This document shows, piece after piece, positions 16,501 to 29,700 of a stretch of DNA of 64,000 bases. The notes below the pieces were generated by a model, which was given only the letters and a program-made list of their open reading frames with translations, was not told where the DNA came from and did no database searches. Each line of letters opens with the position of its first letter. Positions within the stretch are counted from its first letter, which is position 1. The stretch comes from Cherax quadricarinatus. Taxonomy: Eukaryota > Arthropoda > Malacostraca > Decapoda > Parastacidae. Position numbers and translations under genes: made by a program. Location: positions 2,795,789-2,859,788 of the forward strand of contig NC_091293.1 of the NCBI RefSeq assembly GCF_038502225.1, in the 5' to 3' direction.

Positions 16501-16984
16501 ATGAGCGGTGGAAGATGAGGAGGAGTGCGAGGTAATCAGTCCCTCAGCCTGGAGTCCATGTGCTCAGTCCATCAGTCTTGAGAAAAAGTATTTTTCTCAA
16601 GTACCTTCCTGGGATCGTTGAGGTACAGGAGACTAGGGTTATAGTACACGGGGAATACCTGGGATCAACGAAGCAGTGAATCCTGATACCTGGGATCAAC
16701 ACAGCAGTGATTCCTAATACCTAGACTCAATGTAGCATTGAATCCTCATACCTGGGATCAACTCTGGTATCTTTCCCTGTACGTTTCCCATCAACTGCGC
16801 AGTGAACAGAACTGCGCAGCAGAGCGCCAAATGAACCCATGGTGATAAGCAGAGTTGTGTTATAACCCTGAGGTTGTTGTCAACATGAAGGCTCGCAGTG
16901 CTTTGGCGTTCTCTGTTGTTCTTGAGAGCCGCCGCCAGTACTTGGGATCACGTTTAAACTTATACTTATAAACATTTTAACTCC
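16501..16984. other. Unassigned sequence with a weak local repeat
   Basis: Between about 16650 and 16765 the phrase ATACCTGGGATCAAC recurs imperfectly three to four times. I recognise no gene in the rest. Confidence 0.5.
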
Positions 16985-16990
16985 TATGAT

Positions 16991-17284
16991 CTGGCCCGGT
17001 GGCCTGGTGGCTGAAGCTCCTGCTTCACACATGGAGGGCCCGGGTTCGATTCCCGGCGGGTGGAAACATTTCGACACGTTTCCGTACACTTGTTGTCCTG
17101 TTCACCTAGCAGCAAATAGGTACCTGGGTGTTAGTCGACTGGTGTGGGTCGCATCCTGGGGGACAAGATTGAGGACCACAATGGAAATAAGTTAGACAGT
17201 CCTCGATGACGCACTGACTGTCTTGTGTTATCCTGGGTGGCTAACCCTCCGGGGTTAAAAATCCGAACGAAATCTTATCTTAAT
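16991..17284 (+). mobile_element. tRNA-derived SINE
   Basis: The head is tRNA-like: an A-box-like GGCCTGGTGGCTGAAGC and a perfect B box GGTTCGATTCC followed by a CCCGGCGGG arm, that is, an internal RNA polymerase III promoter. A tRNA-unrelated body of about 220 bp follows and the element ends with TCTTATCTTA. I associate this element type with decapod genomes; that is recollection, not a search. Conceptual frames across it are not genes. Confidence 0.85.
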
Positions 17285-17989
17285 CTCTGATGTATATACA
17301 CAACACTCGATGTATATACAGAGATACATACCACTCGGTCTGATATAGACCGAGGATGGTCAGCGAAACAGTACACAAATAAGTCGCACATAGGAGAGAG
17401 AAGCCTATGAGGACGTTTGGGTCAGACTTGAACCACTGTCACACTGTTCTTTGTGGTCAGCGAAGGTCAGGCCAGTTAATCTTACAATAAACTTTAGAAA
17501 CATCAACAAAATCTTTCATGGCTTTGTATCTGACGTAGATCAGACCTATTATGGAGTATTCATCTCCTAACTAGTGTCAGCACCAGAGGGAGAAATGTTG
17601 AATGAGGGGGTCCAGGGATGTGCAGCTCGACGGGTTACAGAGGTCAGAGGTTAGAACTATGAGACGAGGCTATGAGAATTGATGCTAACAGTACAGCCTC
17701 TCCTCACTTAGCGACGTACTCGTTTACCGACGACTCGGACTTACAACAGGCTCTCTGACCAGTATTCATACCTAAATAATGTATATTAGAGCTGATTTCC
17801 TTTATTCTCTTTATTACAATATACAGTATACTACTGTATAAATATTTAAAAATATACCAGAAACGTTATAAATGGTGCAAATGTGACATTAAAACAATAT
17901 CAAAGATGGTTGACACAAGCCCACTACCATTATAGTATGCTCCTCGCTTAGCGACGAAGAGCCAGGGGTGACACAGTTACGACGTGTAA
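17285..17989. other. Unassigned, with a 17-bp direct repeat
   Basis: CTCCTCACTTAGCGACG near 17703 recurs as CTCCTCGCTTAGCGACG near 17941 in the same orientation, about 240 bp apart, with AT-rich sequence between. It may be a piece of a dispersed element. No coding frame is supported. Confidence 0.5.
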
Positions 17990-18402
17990 GATATTTCTAC
18001 AACTGGACAGAGCAGACACGGGCAGATCTGAAATGTAAGGCACATGGGCGAAAAGGAGAGTGCTGATAAATACTGTTACAGTCCTAATTAGAGTACTGGT
18101 AAATAAATGGAGGAAGATGGAAGAGGAAGCTGTGTCGGTAACCTTTATACAAAGTTTCAGGACTTGGCACAGGTGAATTAACGGAATGTAAGGAAATAGT
18201 TCAATAGTCTCAGGATGGGTGACGAGGCAGAGGTGAAGTCAAATTCAATTCACAGCTTCAGGAGTGGGTATGATACGACCGAAGAGGAAAGAGATTCGAG
18301 ATGCCAAGCAACACACACTGTAGTCTAGGAGGCGTGGGCCAGGAGCTGAGTATCGACCTCCCACAAACAACCCGTTAAGTACATTCAAACACACACACAC
18401 AT
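17990..18402 (+). mobile_element. Degenerate LINE-like 3' end
   Basis: The stretch from about 18220 to 18400 follows the 3'-end layout of LINE family 1: a CTTCAGGAGTGGGTATGATA segment, GGGCCAGGAGCTGAGTATCGACC, then a short spacer and a CA run. Similarity is too weak to place it in the same family. No open frame. Confidence 0.45.
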
Positions 18403-18447
18403 ATGCACTCACATATCCGTCCGAGTCCAGACTTGGAAGAAGAACAG

Positions 18448-18519
18448 CGCCCAACGTGGGGCTCGAACCCAATTCCCAGAGATTGGTCTCTTGCCCTACC
18501 GACTGAGCTAGCCGGGAAT
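18448..18519 (-). pseudogene. tRNA-Lys-like sequence (SINE head or tRNA pseudogene)
   Basis: On the minus strand the sequence keeps CCCGGCTAGCTCAGTCGGTA (acceptor and D arm) and GGTTCGAGCCCCACGTTGGGC (T arm and acceptor), which is the layout of tRNA-Lys. The anticodon region is shortened: the stem AGAGA/TCTCT closes on a four-base loop, so no anticodon loop of seven remains, and the first acceptor pair is mismatched. It cannot be a working tRNA-Lys. It lies between CA tracts, which suggests a SINE. Confidence 0.75.
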
Positions 18520-18527
18520 CATGCCGT

Positions 18528-20404
<1,877 letters not shown>

Positions 20405-20480
<76 letters not shown>
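20405..20480. repeat. (CA)n microsatellite
   Basis: About 76 bp of CA between LINE copy 3 and LINE copy 4. Confidence 0.97.
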
Positions 20481-20483
<3 letters not shown>

Positions 20484-20640
20484 GATGTAGTGGAGGCAGG
20501 ATCCATACATAGCTTTAAGAAGAGGTATGATAAAGCTCACGGAGCAGGAAGAGTGAGTAGCGGCCAGTTGAAGAGGCGGGGTCAGGAGCTGTGACTCGAC
20601 CCCGCAACCACAACTAGGTGAGTACAACTAGGTGAGTACA
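20481..20640 (+). mobile_element. LINE family 1, copy 4: 160-bp 3' remnant
   Basis: It starts at the segment AGTGATGTAGTGGAGGCAGG, equivalent to about 3930 of copy 2, immediately after (CA)n. It ends with two copies of ACAACTAGGTGAGT. Only the last codons and the 3' end are present. Confidence 0.88.
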
Positions 20641-20659
20641 CACAGGCCAAGTGTCTAAC

Positions 20660-23372
20660 GATAAGTGTCTTTGAAAACTAGTAACTACCTACTACTGCAC
20701 TCACCGAGAGGCTCCGCGAAGCTGGTGATCACGTGGGCCTGAGCTTGGCATACATTGAATAGTTAAAATGTAGAGTGAAGCAGCACGAGTAGGACGGGAG
20801 AAGCCAAACCACAAATGAGGGGACTACACAGGCATTAGGAATTTCCTGCATGAGGTTCAGTTGAAAAAGAACTGGTGGGACAAACAGTAAATGAAATGAT
20901 TAAATACGTGACAACATAATGCAAGGAGACAATGGAGAGGTTCGTACCCAAGGGCAACAGAAACAATGGGAAGACCACAACGGCACCTCAGTTCATCCAA
21001 AGGTATAGAGATGCCAAAACTATGTGTGCCAGAGAATGGAAAAAGTATAGACGACAAAGAACCCAGGAAAATAAGATTAGCAGAAAAGCCAGACATGAAT
21101 ATACAGAGATAAGGAGGGAGGCCCAGCGACAATACGAGAATGTCATAGTAACTGACCCAAAACTGTTGTACAGTCTCATCAGGAAGAAAACAACAGTCAA
21201 GGATCAGGTAATCAGACTGAGGAAGGAAGGCGGGGAGGTCACAAGAAACAACGAAGTGTGTGAAGAGGTCAACACGAGATTCAAGGTAGTGTGTTCATTG
21301 GAGACAGAAAGGACTCCAGCAAACCGGGATAGAAGAATACACCAATAAGTTCTGGATACATACACACAACAGAGGAGGAGGTGAAGACGCTGCTAAGTGA
21401 ATCAGACAACATAAAAGCGGTGGGACCAGACAACATCTCTCCCTGGGTCCTGAGAGAGGAAGCAGAGATTTTCTATATGCCACTAACAACAATCTTCAAC
21501 ACATCTATCGAAACAGGGCGATTACCTGAGGTTTAGGAGACGGCAAATATAGCCCTAGTCTTTAAGAAAGGAGACCGGCAGGTGGCATTAAACTACAGAC
21601 CAGTGTCTCTGACATGTATAGTATGCAAAGTTATGGGGAAGCTTATCAGGAAAAACACAGGTGGAGCACCTAGAAAGGAATGAAATTATACAAGATAATC
21701 AGCACGGTTTCAGGGAGGAGAAATCCCGCATCACAAACCTACTGGAGTTTTACAACAGAGTAACAGAAGTAAGACAGGATAGAGAGACGGGTGAGTAGAC
21801 TGCATATTCTAGAACTACAAAAAGGCTTTCGGCATAATTCCTCACAAGAAATTAGTGCAAAAGCTAGAGGAGTAGGCAGGAATAACAGGAAAGGCACTGC
21901 AATGAATCAGAGAATACCTGACAGGAAGGAAACAACGAGTGAAGCTGTTACAACCCAGGAGTCCCAAAGGCCTGTTATCCTGGGTGTAAAGGGAGCAAAA
22001 TAAACACAGCAGAAAAACTTTTGACTTGTTTTATCTTTCAGTTTAGAACAGAAGTATGTACACTATATACACTATGCACAACAATAGGTATTAGTGCACT
22101 CCACGGTAAGCAAGGCAGAATAGAAGCCACTAGAGAGCAGACCGTGCTTCAACCAGCTCTAGAATGGGAATGACGAGGGCAGACAGGTGGGTGGTACCCA
22201 CAACACCTCTGCCATTGCCAAAACCATCTTCTCATTGGCTGGAACCTGGGTACTGATTGAACGACGGGGTCCATCATCAACCCTTAGTACCTGGTTCGCT
22301 GATTGGGGGAGATAGCCTTTCAATGAGAGTGTGTACATGCGCCGAATAAAGGTTACGTACTCTTTGCATACCACAGAAGCTATGTGACAGGGTGCCAGGG
22401 TGGGCACCTGTGACAAGCGCGCTCCTCAAGGGTCAGTCTTAGGGCCGGTGCTGTTTCTTTTATATGTGAATGCCATGACGGAAAGGATAGAGTCACAGGT
22501 GTTCCTGTTTGCAGCCGAAGTGAAGCAAATGAAGAGAATTCAAGTGGATGAGGATCAGGCAGAGCTACCAAGGAATCTGGACAGGCTACAAGCCTGGTCC
22601 AACAACTGACTCCTAGAGTTTAACGCCACTAAGCGCAAAGTCATGAAGACTCTAGGTGAAAGAAGACAGCAGACAGAGTACAGGCTAGGGGGCCAAAGAC
22701 TGCAAACCTCACTCGGGAAAAGGATCTTGAGGTGAGTATAATAACGAGTGCATCTCCTGAGGCGCACATCAACCAAATAACTGCTGCAGCATAAGGGCGC
22801 CTAGCAAACCTGAGAATAGCGTTTTGACACCGTAAGAAATCATTCAAAACACTGTACACCGTGTACGTCAGCCCCATATTGGAGCATGCAGCATCAATTT
22901 AAAACCCACACCTGGTCAACACGTTTGAAACAAGACTAGTCCCGGAGCTAAGGGGCATGTACTACGAGGAGAGGTTAAGGGAACTCAACCTGATGACACT
23001 GGAGGATGGGAGGGACAGTGACGACATGATAACCACATATAAAACACTGAGAGGAATTAACAAGGTGGACAGAGACAGGATGTTCCAGAGATGTGATACA
23101 GCAACAAGGGGTCAAAATTGGAAGCTGAAGACTCAGATGAATCACAGGGATGTTAGAAATTATTTCTTCAGTCATAGAGTTATTAGGAAGTGGAATAGTC
23201 TGGAAAGTGACGTATTGGAGACAGGATCCATATATAGCTTCAAGAAGAGGTATGATAAAGCTCATGGAGCAGGGAGAGAGTGGACCTAGTAGTGACCAGC
23301 TAAGAGGCTGGGCCAGGAGCTGTGAATCGACCCCTGCAACCACAAATAAGTGAGTACAAATAGGTGAGTATA
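20660..23372 (+). pseudogene. LINE family 1, copy 5: endonuclease end to 3' terminus, split by a solo LTR
   Basis: Alignment with copy 2 begins near the endonuclease SDH motif (about 20700-20760) and continues through the inter-domain region (ERFVPKGNRNN, frame 20932-21348), RT (GSVLGPVLFLLYVNAMTE, 22400-22609) and the C-terminus (22957-23289). Many frameshifts and stops are present and FADD is altered to FAAE in the best frame, so it is dead. A 430-bp insertion at 21946-22375 separates two RT halves that would otherwise be contiguous. It ends with AAATAGGTGAGTATACACAC. Its exact 5' end is blurred by divergence. Confidence 0.87.
21946..22375. mobile_element. Solo LTR (430 bp) with 5-bp target duplication GAAGC
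   Basis: The insertion starts TGTTACAACC and ends GCATACCACA, giving the TG...CA ends typical of LTRs. It is flanked by GAAGC on both sides (21941-21945 and 22376-22380). Removing insertion and one GAAGC restores the local alignment with the LINE. It contains AATAAA twice. No internal coding region is present, as expected after LTR-LTR recombination. Strand and family are undetermined. Confidence 0.85.
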
Positions 23373-23520
23373 CACACACACATACATGCTCTAAGGATGT
23401 ATATTATGCATGTTTCTCAACAATGGCTGCAAGAAGCAATCAACTCTGCTCTCTAAACATCTTCGTCACTGTCAATAAACAGAAAATGTTTTCAAAATTT
23501 ATTTTAGGTTCGTCTCCAAG

Positions 23521-23770
23521 TGACGTCATTGTTCGTGACGTCATTGGTCGTGACGTCACGACTCTTACACCTACGTGAACGCTATGACATTTAACTCTAC
23601 CTACCCAGTGACGTCACGACCAATGGCATGGCGCGTGACGTCACTACTCCTACACATACGTATGTAACATGAATGGTAAGCTCCGCCCATTCAGTGACGT
23701 CACCACTAGTGACGTAATATAATATAGTCTTCCACCCCGCCCCCAGTAGTGGGCGTCACTGTTAGCCAAT
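23521..23770. promoter_or_regulatory. Cluster of six CRE palindromes with CCAAT and GC boxes
   Basis: Perfect TGACGTCA occurs at 23521, 23536, 23551, 23609, 23636 and 23695, plus TGACGTAA at 23710. CCAAT occurs near 23620 and at 23766, and CCGCCC elements near 23683 and 23737. CREB/ATF-type bZIP factors bind TGACGTCA. The first three sites are spaced by exactly 15 bp, and a segment of about 85 bp is imperfectly duplicated, so local duplication made part of the cluster. No gene is recognisable downstream; the 16-bp array starts 70 bp away. Promoter function is inference. Confidence 0.45.
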
Positions 23771-23837
23771 CACAGCGCTGTAAATCTGTGAAGTCATGCA
23801 ACCTCACTAAAGACGACATGTGACATTCAGCGTCATG

Positions 23838-24568
23838 CACCAGCTGATACCCGTACTACTCATACCTGCACCAGCTGATATTTGCACGAGTTGATATCTG
23901 TACCAGCTGACACCTGTACCAGCCGATACCTGCACCAGCTGAGACTTGTACCAGCTGATACCTGCACCAACTAATATCTGCATCAGCTGATACCTGAACC
24001 AGCTGATACCTGCACTAGCTAATACCTGCACCAACTAATACCTGCACTAGCTAATACCTGCACTAGCTAATACCTGCACTAGCTAATACCTGCACTAGCT
24101 AATACCTATACCAGATAATACCTGCACTAGCTAATACCCGCACCAGCTAATACCTGCACCAGCTATTACCTGCACCAGCTAATACCTGCACTAGCTAATA
24201 CCTGTACCAGATAATACCTGCACTAGCTAATACCCGCACCAGCTAATACCTGCACCAGCTATTACCTGCACCAGCTAATACCTGCACTAGCTAATACCTG
24301 TACCAGATAATACCTGCACTAGCTAATACCTGCACCAGCTAATACCTGCACTAGCTAATACCTGCACCAGCTAATACCTGCACTAGCTAATACCTGCACC
24401 AGCTAATACCTGCACTAGCTAATACCTGCACCAGCTAATACCTGCACTAGCTAATACCTGCACTAGCTAATACCTTCACCAGCTAATATTTGCACTAGCT
24501 AATACCTTCACCAGCTAATACCTGCACTAGCTAATACCTGTACCAGCTAATACCTGCAGTAGTTGACA
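23838..24568. repeat. 16-bp minisatellite (CTAGCTAATACCTGCA)n
   Basis: About 45 units of 16 bp. Early units read AGCTGATACC, later units AGCTAATACC, so the array is polarised with the most divergent units at its left edge. Confidence 0.96.
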
Positions 24569-24661
24569 CCTACACGAATAATTCTCATAGCTGCACAATT
24601 ATTCTTAATAATCTTCCCAAAATAACACATATTACCAACTGAGGTTCGACGCTGGACACGA

Positions 24662-25735
24662 ATGTACTGTATGTACTGTATGTACTGTATGTACTGTATG
24701 TACTGTATGTACTGTATGTACTGTATGTACTGTATGTACTGCGTGTACTGTATGTACTGTATGTACTGTATGTACTGTATGTACTGTATGTACTGCATGT
24801 ACTGTATGTACTGTATGTACTGCATGTACTGCATGTACTGTATGTACTGTATGTACTGTATGTACTGTATGTACTGCATGTACTGTATGTACTGTATGTA
24901 CTGTATGTACTGTATGTACTGTATGTACTGTATGTACTGTATGTACTGTATGTACTGCATGTACTGTATGTACTGTATGTACTGTATGTACTGTATGTAC
25001 TGTATGTACTGTATGTACTGTATGTACTGTATGTACTGCATGTACTGCATGTACTATATATAGTGTATGTACTGCATGTACTATATATAGTGTATGTACT
25101 GCATGTACTATATATAGTGTATGTACTGCATGTACTATATATAGTGTATGTACTGCATGTACTATATATAGTGTATGTACTGCATGTACTATATATAGTG
25201 TATGTACTGTATGTACTGTATGCACTGTATGTACTGTATGTACTGTATGTACTGTATGTACTGTATGTACTGTATGTACTGTATGTACTGCATGTACTGT
25301 ATGTACTGTATGTACTGTATGTACTGTATGTACTGTATGTACTGTATGTACTGTATGTACTGCATGTACTGTATGTACTGTATGTACTGTATGTACTGCA
25401 TGTACTGTATGTACTGTATGTACTGTATGTACTGTATGTACTGTATGTACTGTATGTACTGCATGTACTGTATGTACTGTATGTACTGTATGTACTGTAT
25501 GTACTGTATGTACTGTATGTACTGTATGTACTGTATGTACTGCATGTACTGTATGTACTGTATGTACTGTATGTACTGTATGTACTGTATGTACTGTATG
25601 TACTGCATGTACTGTATGTACTGTATGTACTGTATGTACTGTATGTACTGTATGTACTGTATGTACTGTATGTACTGTATGTACTGTATGTACTGTATGT
25701 ACTGCATGTACTGCATGTACTGTATGTACTGTCGT
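24662..25735. repeat. 9-bp minisatellite (ATGTACTGT)n with a 27-bp insert family
   Basis: About 119 units of 9 bp. Between 25040 and 25200 six copies of a 27-bp variant carry the palindrome ACTATATATAGT. Some units read TGCATG instead of TGTATG. Long frames on both strands are artefacts of the multiple-of-three period. Confidence 0.97.
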
Positions 25736-26195
25736 ATATCACAGTCCATTTTGGGAAAATGTCCTGAATTTACTCACTGTAAATACAACTAATATTTACA
25801 TTACTAACTCACTGTAATTGTGATCAGGTGTAGACGAGTGAATGGTTCATCACCTTTGTAACATGTTCACCTATCAAAACTTCGTCTCTGGAGCCATTAT
25901 TTACCTGTGTAATCTTTGACTACCGCCCACATGATGGATATGTGGCGCATTATAAAGATATTTAACTGTAACTCAAGACTGTGATAAACACCATCACACA
26001 CGTGTACGGAATCTCTCTTTACATTTAAAAAAATAATAAACCAATAGCTAAGGAATTAGTATAAAAAAAAATTACCATATAGTTCGAACAGTAATGTTGA
26101 AAGTTTGTTTTTAATGATAAAAGTAACTTACCCATAGTTAGTTAGTCTAATATATTTACTGTCTTTGGGTACTGTATATTCTGGTTTAAAGAATA
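25736..26195. other. Unassigned AT-rich stretch
   Basis: About 460 bp with short A and T runs. No gene or repeat recognised. Confidence 0.6.
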
Positions 26196-26204
26196 ATATT
26201 ATTT

Positions 26205-26589
26205 TTTTATTATTATCACACTGGCCGATTCCCACCAAGGCAGGGTGGCCCGAAAAAGAAAAACTTTCACCATCATTCACTCCATCACTGTCTTGCCAGA
26301 AGGGTGCTTTACACTACAGTTTTTAAACTGCAACATTAACACCCCTCCTTCAGAGTGCAGGCACTGTACTTCCCATCTCCAGGACTCAAGTCCGGCCTGC
26401 CGGTTTCCCTGAATCCCTTCATAAATGTTACTTTGCTCACACTCCAACAGCACGTCAAGTATTAAAAACCATTTGTCTCCATTCACTCCTATCAAACACG
26501 CTCACACATGCCTGCTGGAAGTCCAAGCCCCTCGCACACAAAACCTCCTTTACCCCCTCCCTCCAACCTTTCCTAGGCCGACCCCTAAA
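26205..26589 (-). mobile_element. RTE-like LINE 3' fragment
   Basis: On the minus strand the frame at 26455-26643 reads RGRPRKGWREGVKEVL then RGLDFQQACVSVFDR and WRQMV, which follows the C-terminal layout of RTE-type reverse transcriptases (GRP.K.W...DR..WR). A noncoding tail follows and ends in an ATT-rich run at 26196-26219. It is 5'-truncated and abuts the plus-strand LINE that begins near 26590. The RTE assignment is moderate. Confidence 0.6.
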
Positions 26590-26716
26590 TAATAATAGTA
26601 AACAGTAAAGTCTGAGGAGCCACAGTGAGAAGCTGTGTTCCAAGAGGCTCTCTACTTGCCCCCATCCTGTTCCTTATCCTCATATCTGACATAGACAGAG
26701 GAGTAAACCATAGCTG

Positions 26717-29700
26717 CATGTCTTCCGAAGTGCCATGACAGTGCTCTCCGTCCAAGACACTGCAAGTCTCCAAGCATGTCTTCCGAAGTGCCATGACAGT
26801 GCTCTCCGTCCAAGACACTGCAAGTCTCCAAGCATGTCTTCCGAAGTGCCATGACAGTGCTCTCCGTCCAAGACACTGCAAGTCTCCAAGCATGTCTTCC
26901 GAAGTGCCATGACAGTGCTCTCCGTCCAAGACACTGCAAGTCTCCAAGCATGTCTTCCGAAGTGCCATGACAGTGCTCTCCGTCCAAGACACTGCAAGTC
27001 TCCAAGCATGTCTTCCGAAGTGCCATGACAGTGCTCTCCGTCCAAGACACTGCAAGTCTCCAAGCCCAAGCATGTCTTCCGAAGTGCCATGACAGTGCTC
27101 TCCGTCCAAGACACTGCAAGTCTCCAAGCATGTCTTCCGAAGTGCCATGACAGTGCTCTCCGTCCAAGACACTGCAAGTCTCCAAGCATGTCTTCCGAAG
27201 TGCCATGACAGTGCTCTCCGTCCAAGACACTGCAAGTCTCCAAGCATGTCTTCCGAAGTGCCATGACAGTGCTCTCCGTCCAAGACACTGCAAGTCTCCA
27301 AGCATGTCTTCCGAAGTGCCATGACAGTGCTCTCCGTCCAAGACACTGCAAGTCTCCAAGCATGTCTTCCGAAGTGCCATGACAGTGCTCTCCGTCCAAG
27401 ACACTGCAAGTCTCCAAGCATGTCTTCCGAAGTGCCATGACAGTGCTCTCCGTCCAAGACACTGCAAGTCTCCAAGCATGTCTTCCGAAGTGCCATGACA
27501 GTGCTCTCCGTCCAAGACACTGCAAGTCTCCAAGCATGTCTTCCGAAGTGCCATGACAGTGCTCTCCGTCCAAGACACTGCAAGTCTCCAAGCATGTCTT
27601 CCGAAGTGCCATGACAGTGCTCTCCGTCCAAGACACTGCAAGTCTCCAAGCATGTCTTCCGAAGTGCCATGACAGTGCTCTCCGTCCAAGACACTGCAAG
27701 TCTCCAAGCATGTCTTCCGAAGTGCCATGACAGTGCTCTCCGTCCAAGACACTGCAAGTCTCCAAGCATGTCTTCCGAAGTGCCATGACAGTGCTCTCCG
27801 TCCAAGACACTGCAAGTCTCCAAGCATGTCTTCCGAAGTGCCATGACAGTGCTCTCCGTCCAAGACACTGCAAGTCTCCAAGCATGTCTTCCGAAGTGCC
27901 ATGACAGTGCTCTCCGTCCAAGACACTGCAAGTCTCCAAGCATGTCTTCCGAAGTGCCATGACAGTGCTCTCCGTCCAAGACACTGCAAGTCTCCAAGCA
28001 TGTCTTCCGAAGTGCCATGACAGTGCTCTCCGTCCAAGACACTGCAAGTCTCCAAGCATGTCTTCCGAAGTGCCATGACAGTGCTCTCCGTCCAAGACAC
28101 TGCAAGTCTCCAAGCATGTCTCCCCGAAGTGCCATGACAGTGCTCTCCGTCCAAGACACTGCAAGTCTCCAAGCATGTCTCCCGAAGTGCCATGACAGTG
28201 CTCTCCGTCCAAGACACTGCAAGTCTCCAAGCATGTCTCCCGAAGTGCCATGACAGTGCTCTCCGTCCAAGACACTGCAAGTCTCCAAGCATGTCTTCCG
28301 AAGTGCCATGACAGTGCTCTCCGTCCAAGACACTGCAAGTCTCCAAGCATGTCTTCCGAAGTGCCATGACAGTGCTCTCCGTCCAAGACACTGCAAGTCT
28401 CCAAGCATGTCTTCCGAAGTGCCATGACAGTGCTCTCCGTCCAAGACACTGCAAGTCTCCAAGCATGTCTTCCGAAGTGCCATGACAGTGCTCTCCGTCC
28501 AAGACACTGCAAGTCTCCAAGCATGTCTTCCGAAGTGCCATGACAGTGCTCTCCGTCCAAGACACTGCAAGTCTCCAAGCATGTCTTCCGAAGTGCCATG
28601 ACAGTGCTCTCCGTCCAAGACACTGCAAGTCTCCAAGCATGTCTTCCGAAGTGCCATGACAGTGCTCTCCGTCCAAGACACTGCAAGTCTCCAAGCATGT
28701 CTTCCGAAGTGCCATGACAGTGCTCTCCGTCCAAGACACTGCAAGTCTCCAAGCATGTCTCCCGAAGTGCCATGACAGTGCTCTCCGTCCAAGACACTGC
28801 AAGTCTCCAAGCATGTCTCCCGAAGTGCCATGACAGTGCTCTCCGTCCAAGACACTGCAAGTCTCCAAGCATGTCTCCCGAAGTGCCATGACAGTGCTCT
28901 CCGTCCAAGACACTGCAAGTCTCCAAGCATGTCTCCCGAAGTGCCATGACAGTGCTCTCCGTCCAAGACACTGCAAGTCTCCAAGCATGTCTTCCGAAGT
29001 GCCATGACAGTGCTCTCCGTCCAAGACACTGCAAGTCTCCAAGCATGTCTTCCGAAGTGCCATGACAGTGCTCTCCGTCCAAGACACTGCAAGTCTCCAA
29101 GCATGTCTTCCGAAGTGCCATGACAGTGCTCTCCGTCCAAGACACTGCAAGTCTCCAAGCATGTCTTCCGAAGTGCCATGACAGTGCTCTCCGTCCAAGA
29201 CACTGCAAGTCTCCAAGCATGTCTTCCGAAGTGCCATGACAGTGCTCTCCGTCCAAGACACTGCAAGTCTCCAAGCATGTCTTCCGAAGTGCCATGACAG
29301 TGCTCTCCGTCCAAGACACTGCAAGTCTCCAAGCATGTCTTCCGAAGTGCCATGACAGTGCTCTCCGTCCAAGACACTGCAAGTCTCCAAGCATGTCTTC
29401 CGAAGTGCCATGACAGTGCTCTCCGTCCAAGACACTGCAAGTCTCCAAGCATGTCTTCCGAAGTGCCATGACAGTGCTCTCCGTCCAAGACACTGCAAGT
29501 CTCCAAGCATGTCTTCCGAAGTGCCATGACAGTGCTCTCCGTCCAAGACACTGCAAGTCTCCAAGCATGTCTTCCGAAGTGCCATGACAGTGCTCTCCGT
29601 CCAAGACACTGCAAGTCTCCAAGCATGTCTTCCGAAGTGCCATGACAGTGCTCTCCGTCCAAGACACTGCAAGTCTCCAAGCATGTCTTCCGAAGTGCCA

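Noticed and set aside
17703..17961. DNA transposon with terminal inverted repeats
   Set aside because: The 17-bp end motifs are in direct, not inverted, orientation, and no target duplication is visible.
18448..18519. Functional tRNA-Lys gene
   Set aside because: The anticodon loop is shortened to four bases and the first acceptor pair is mismatched.
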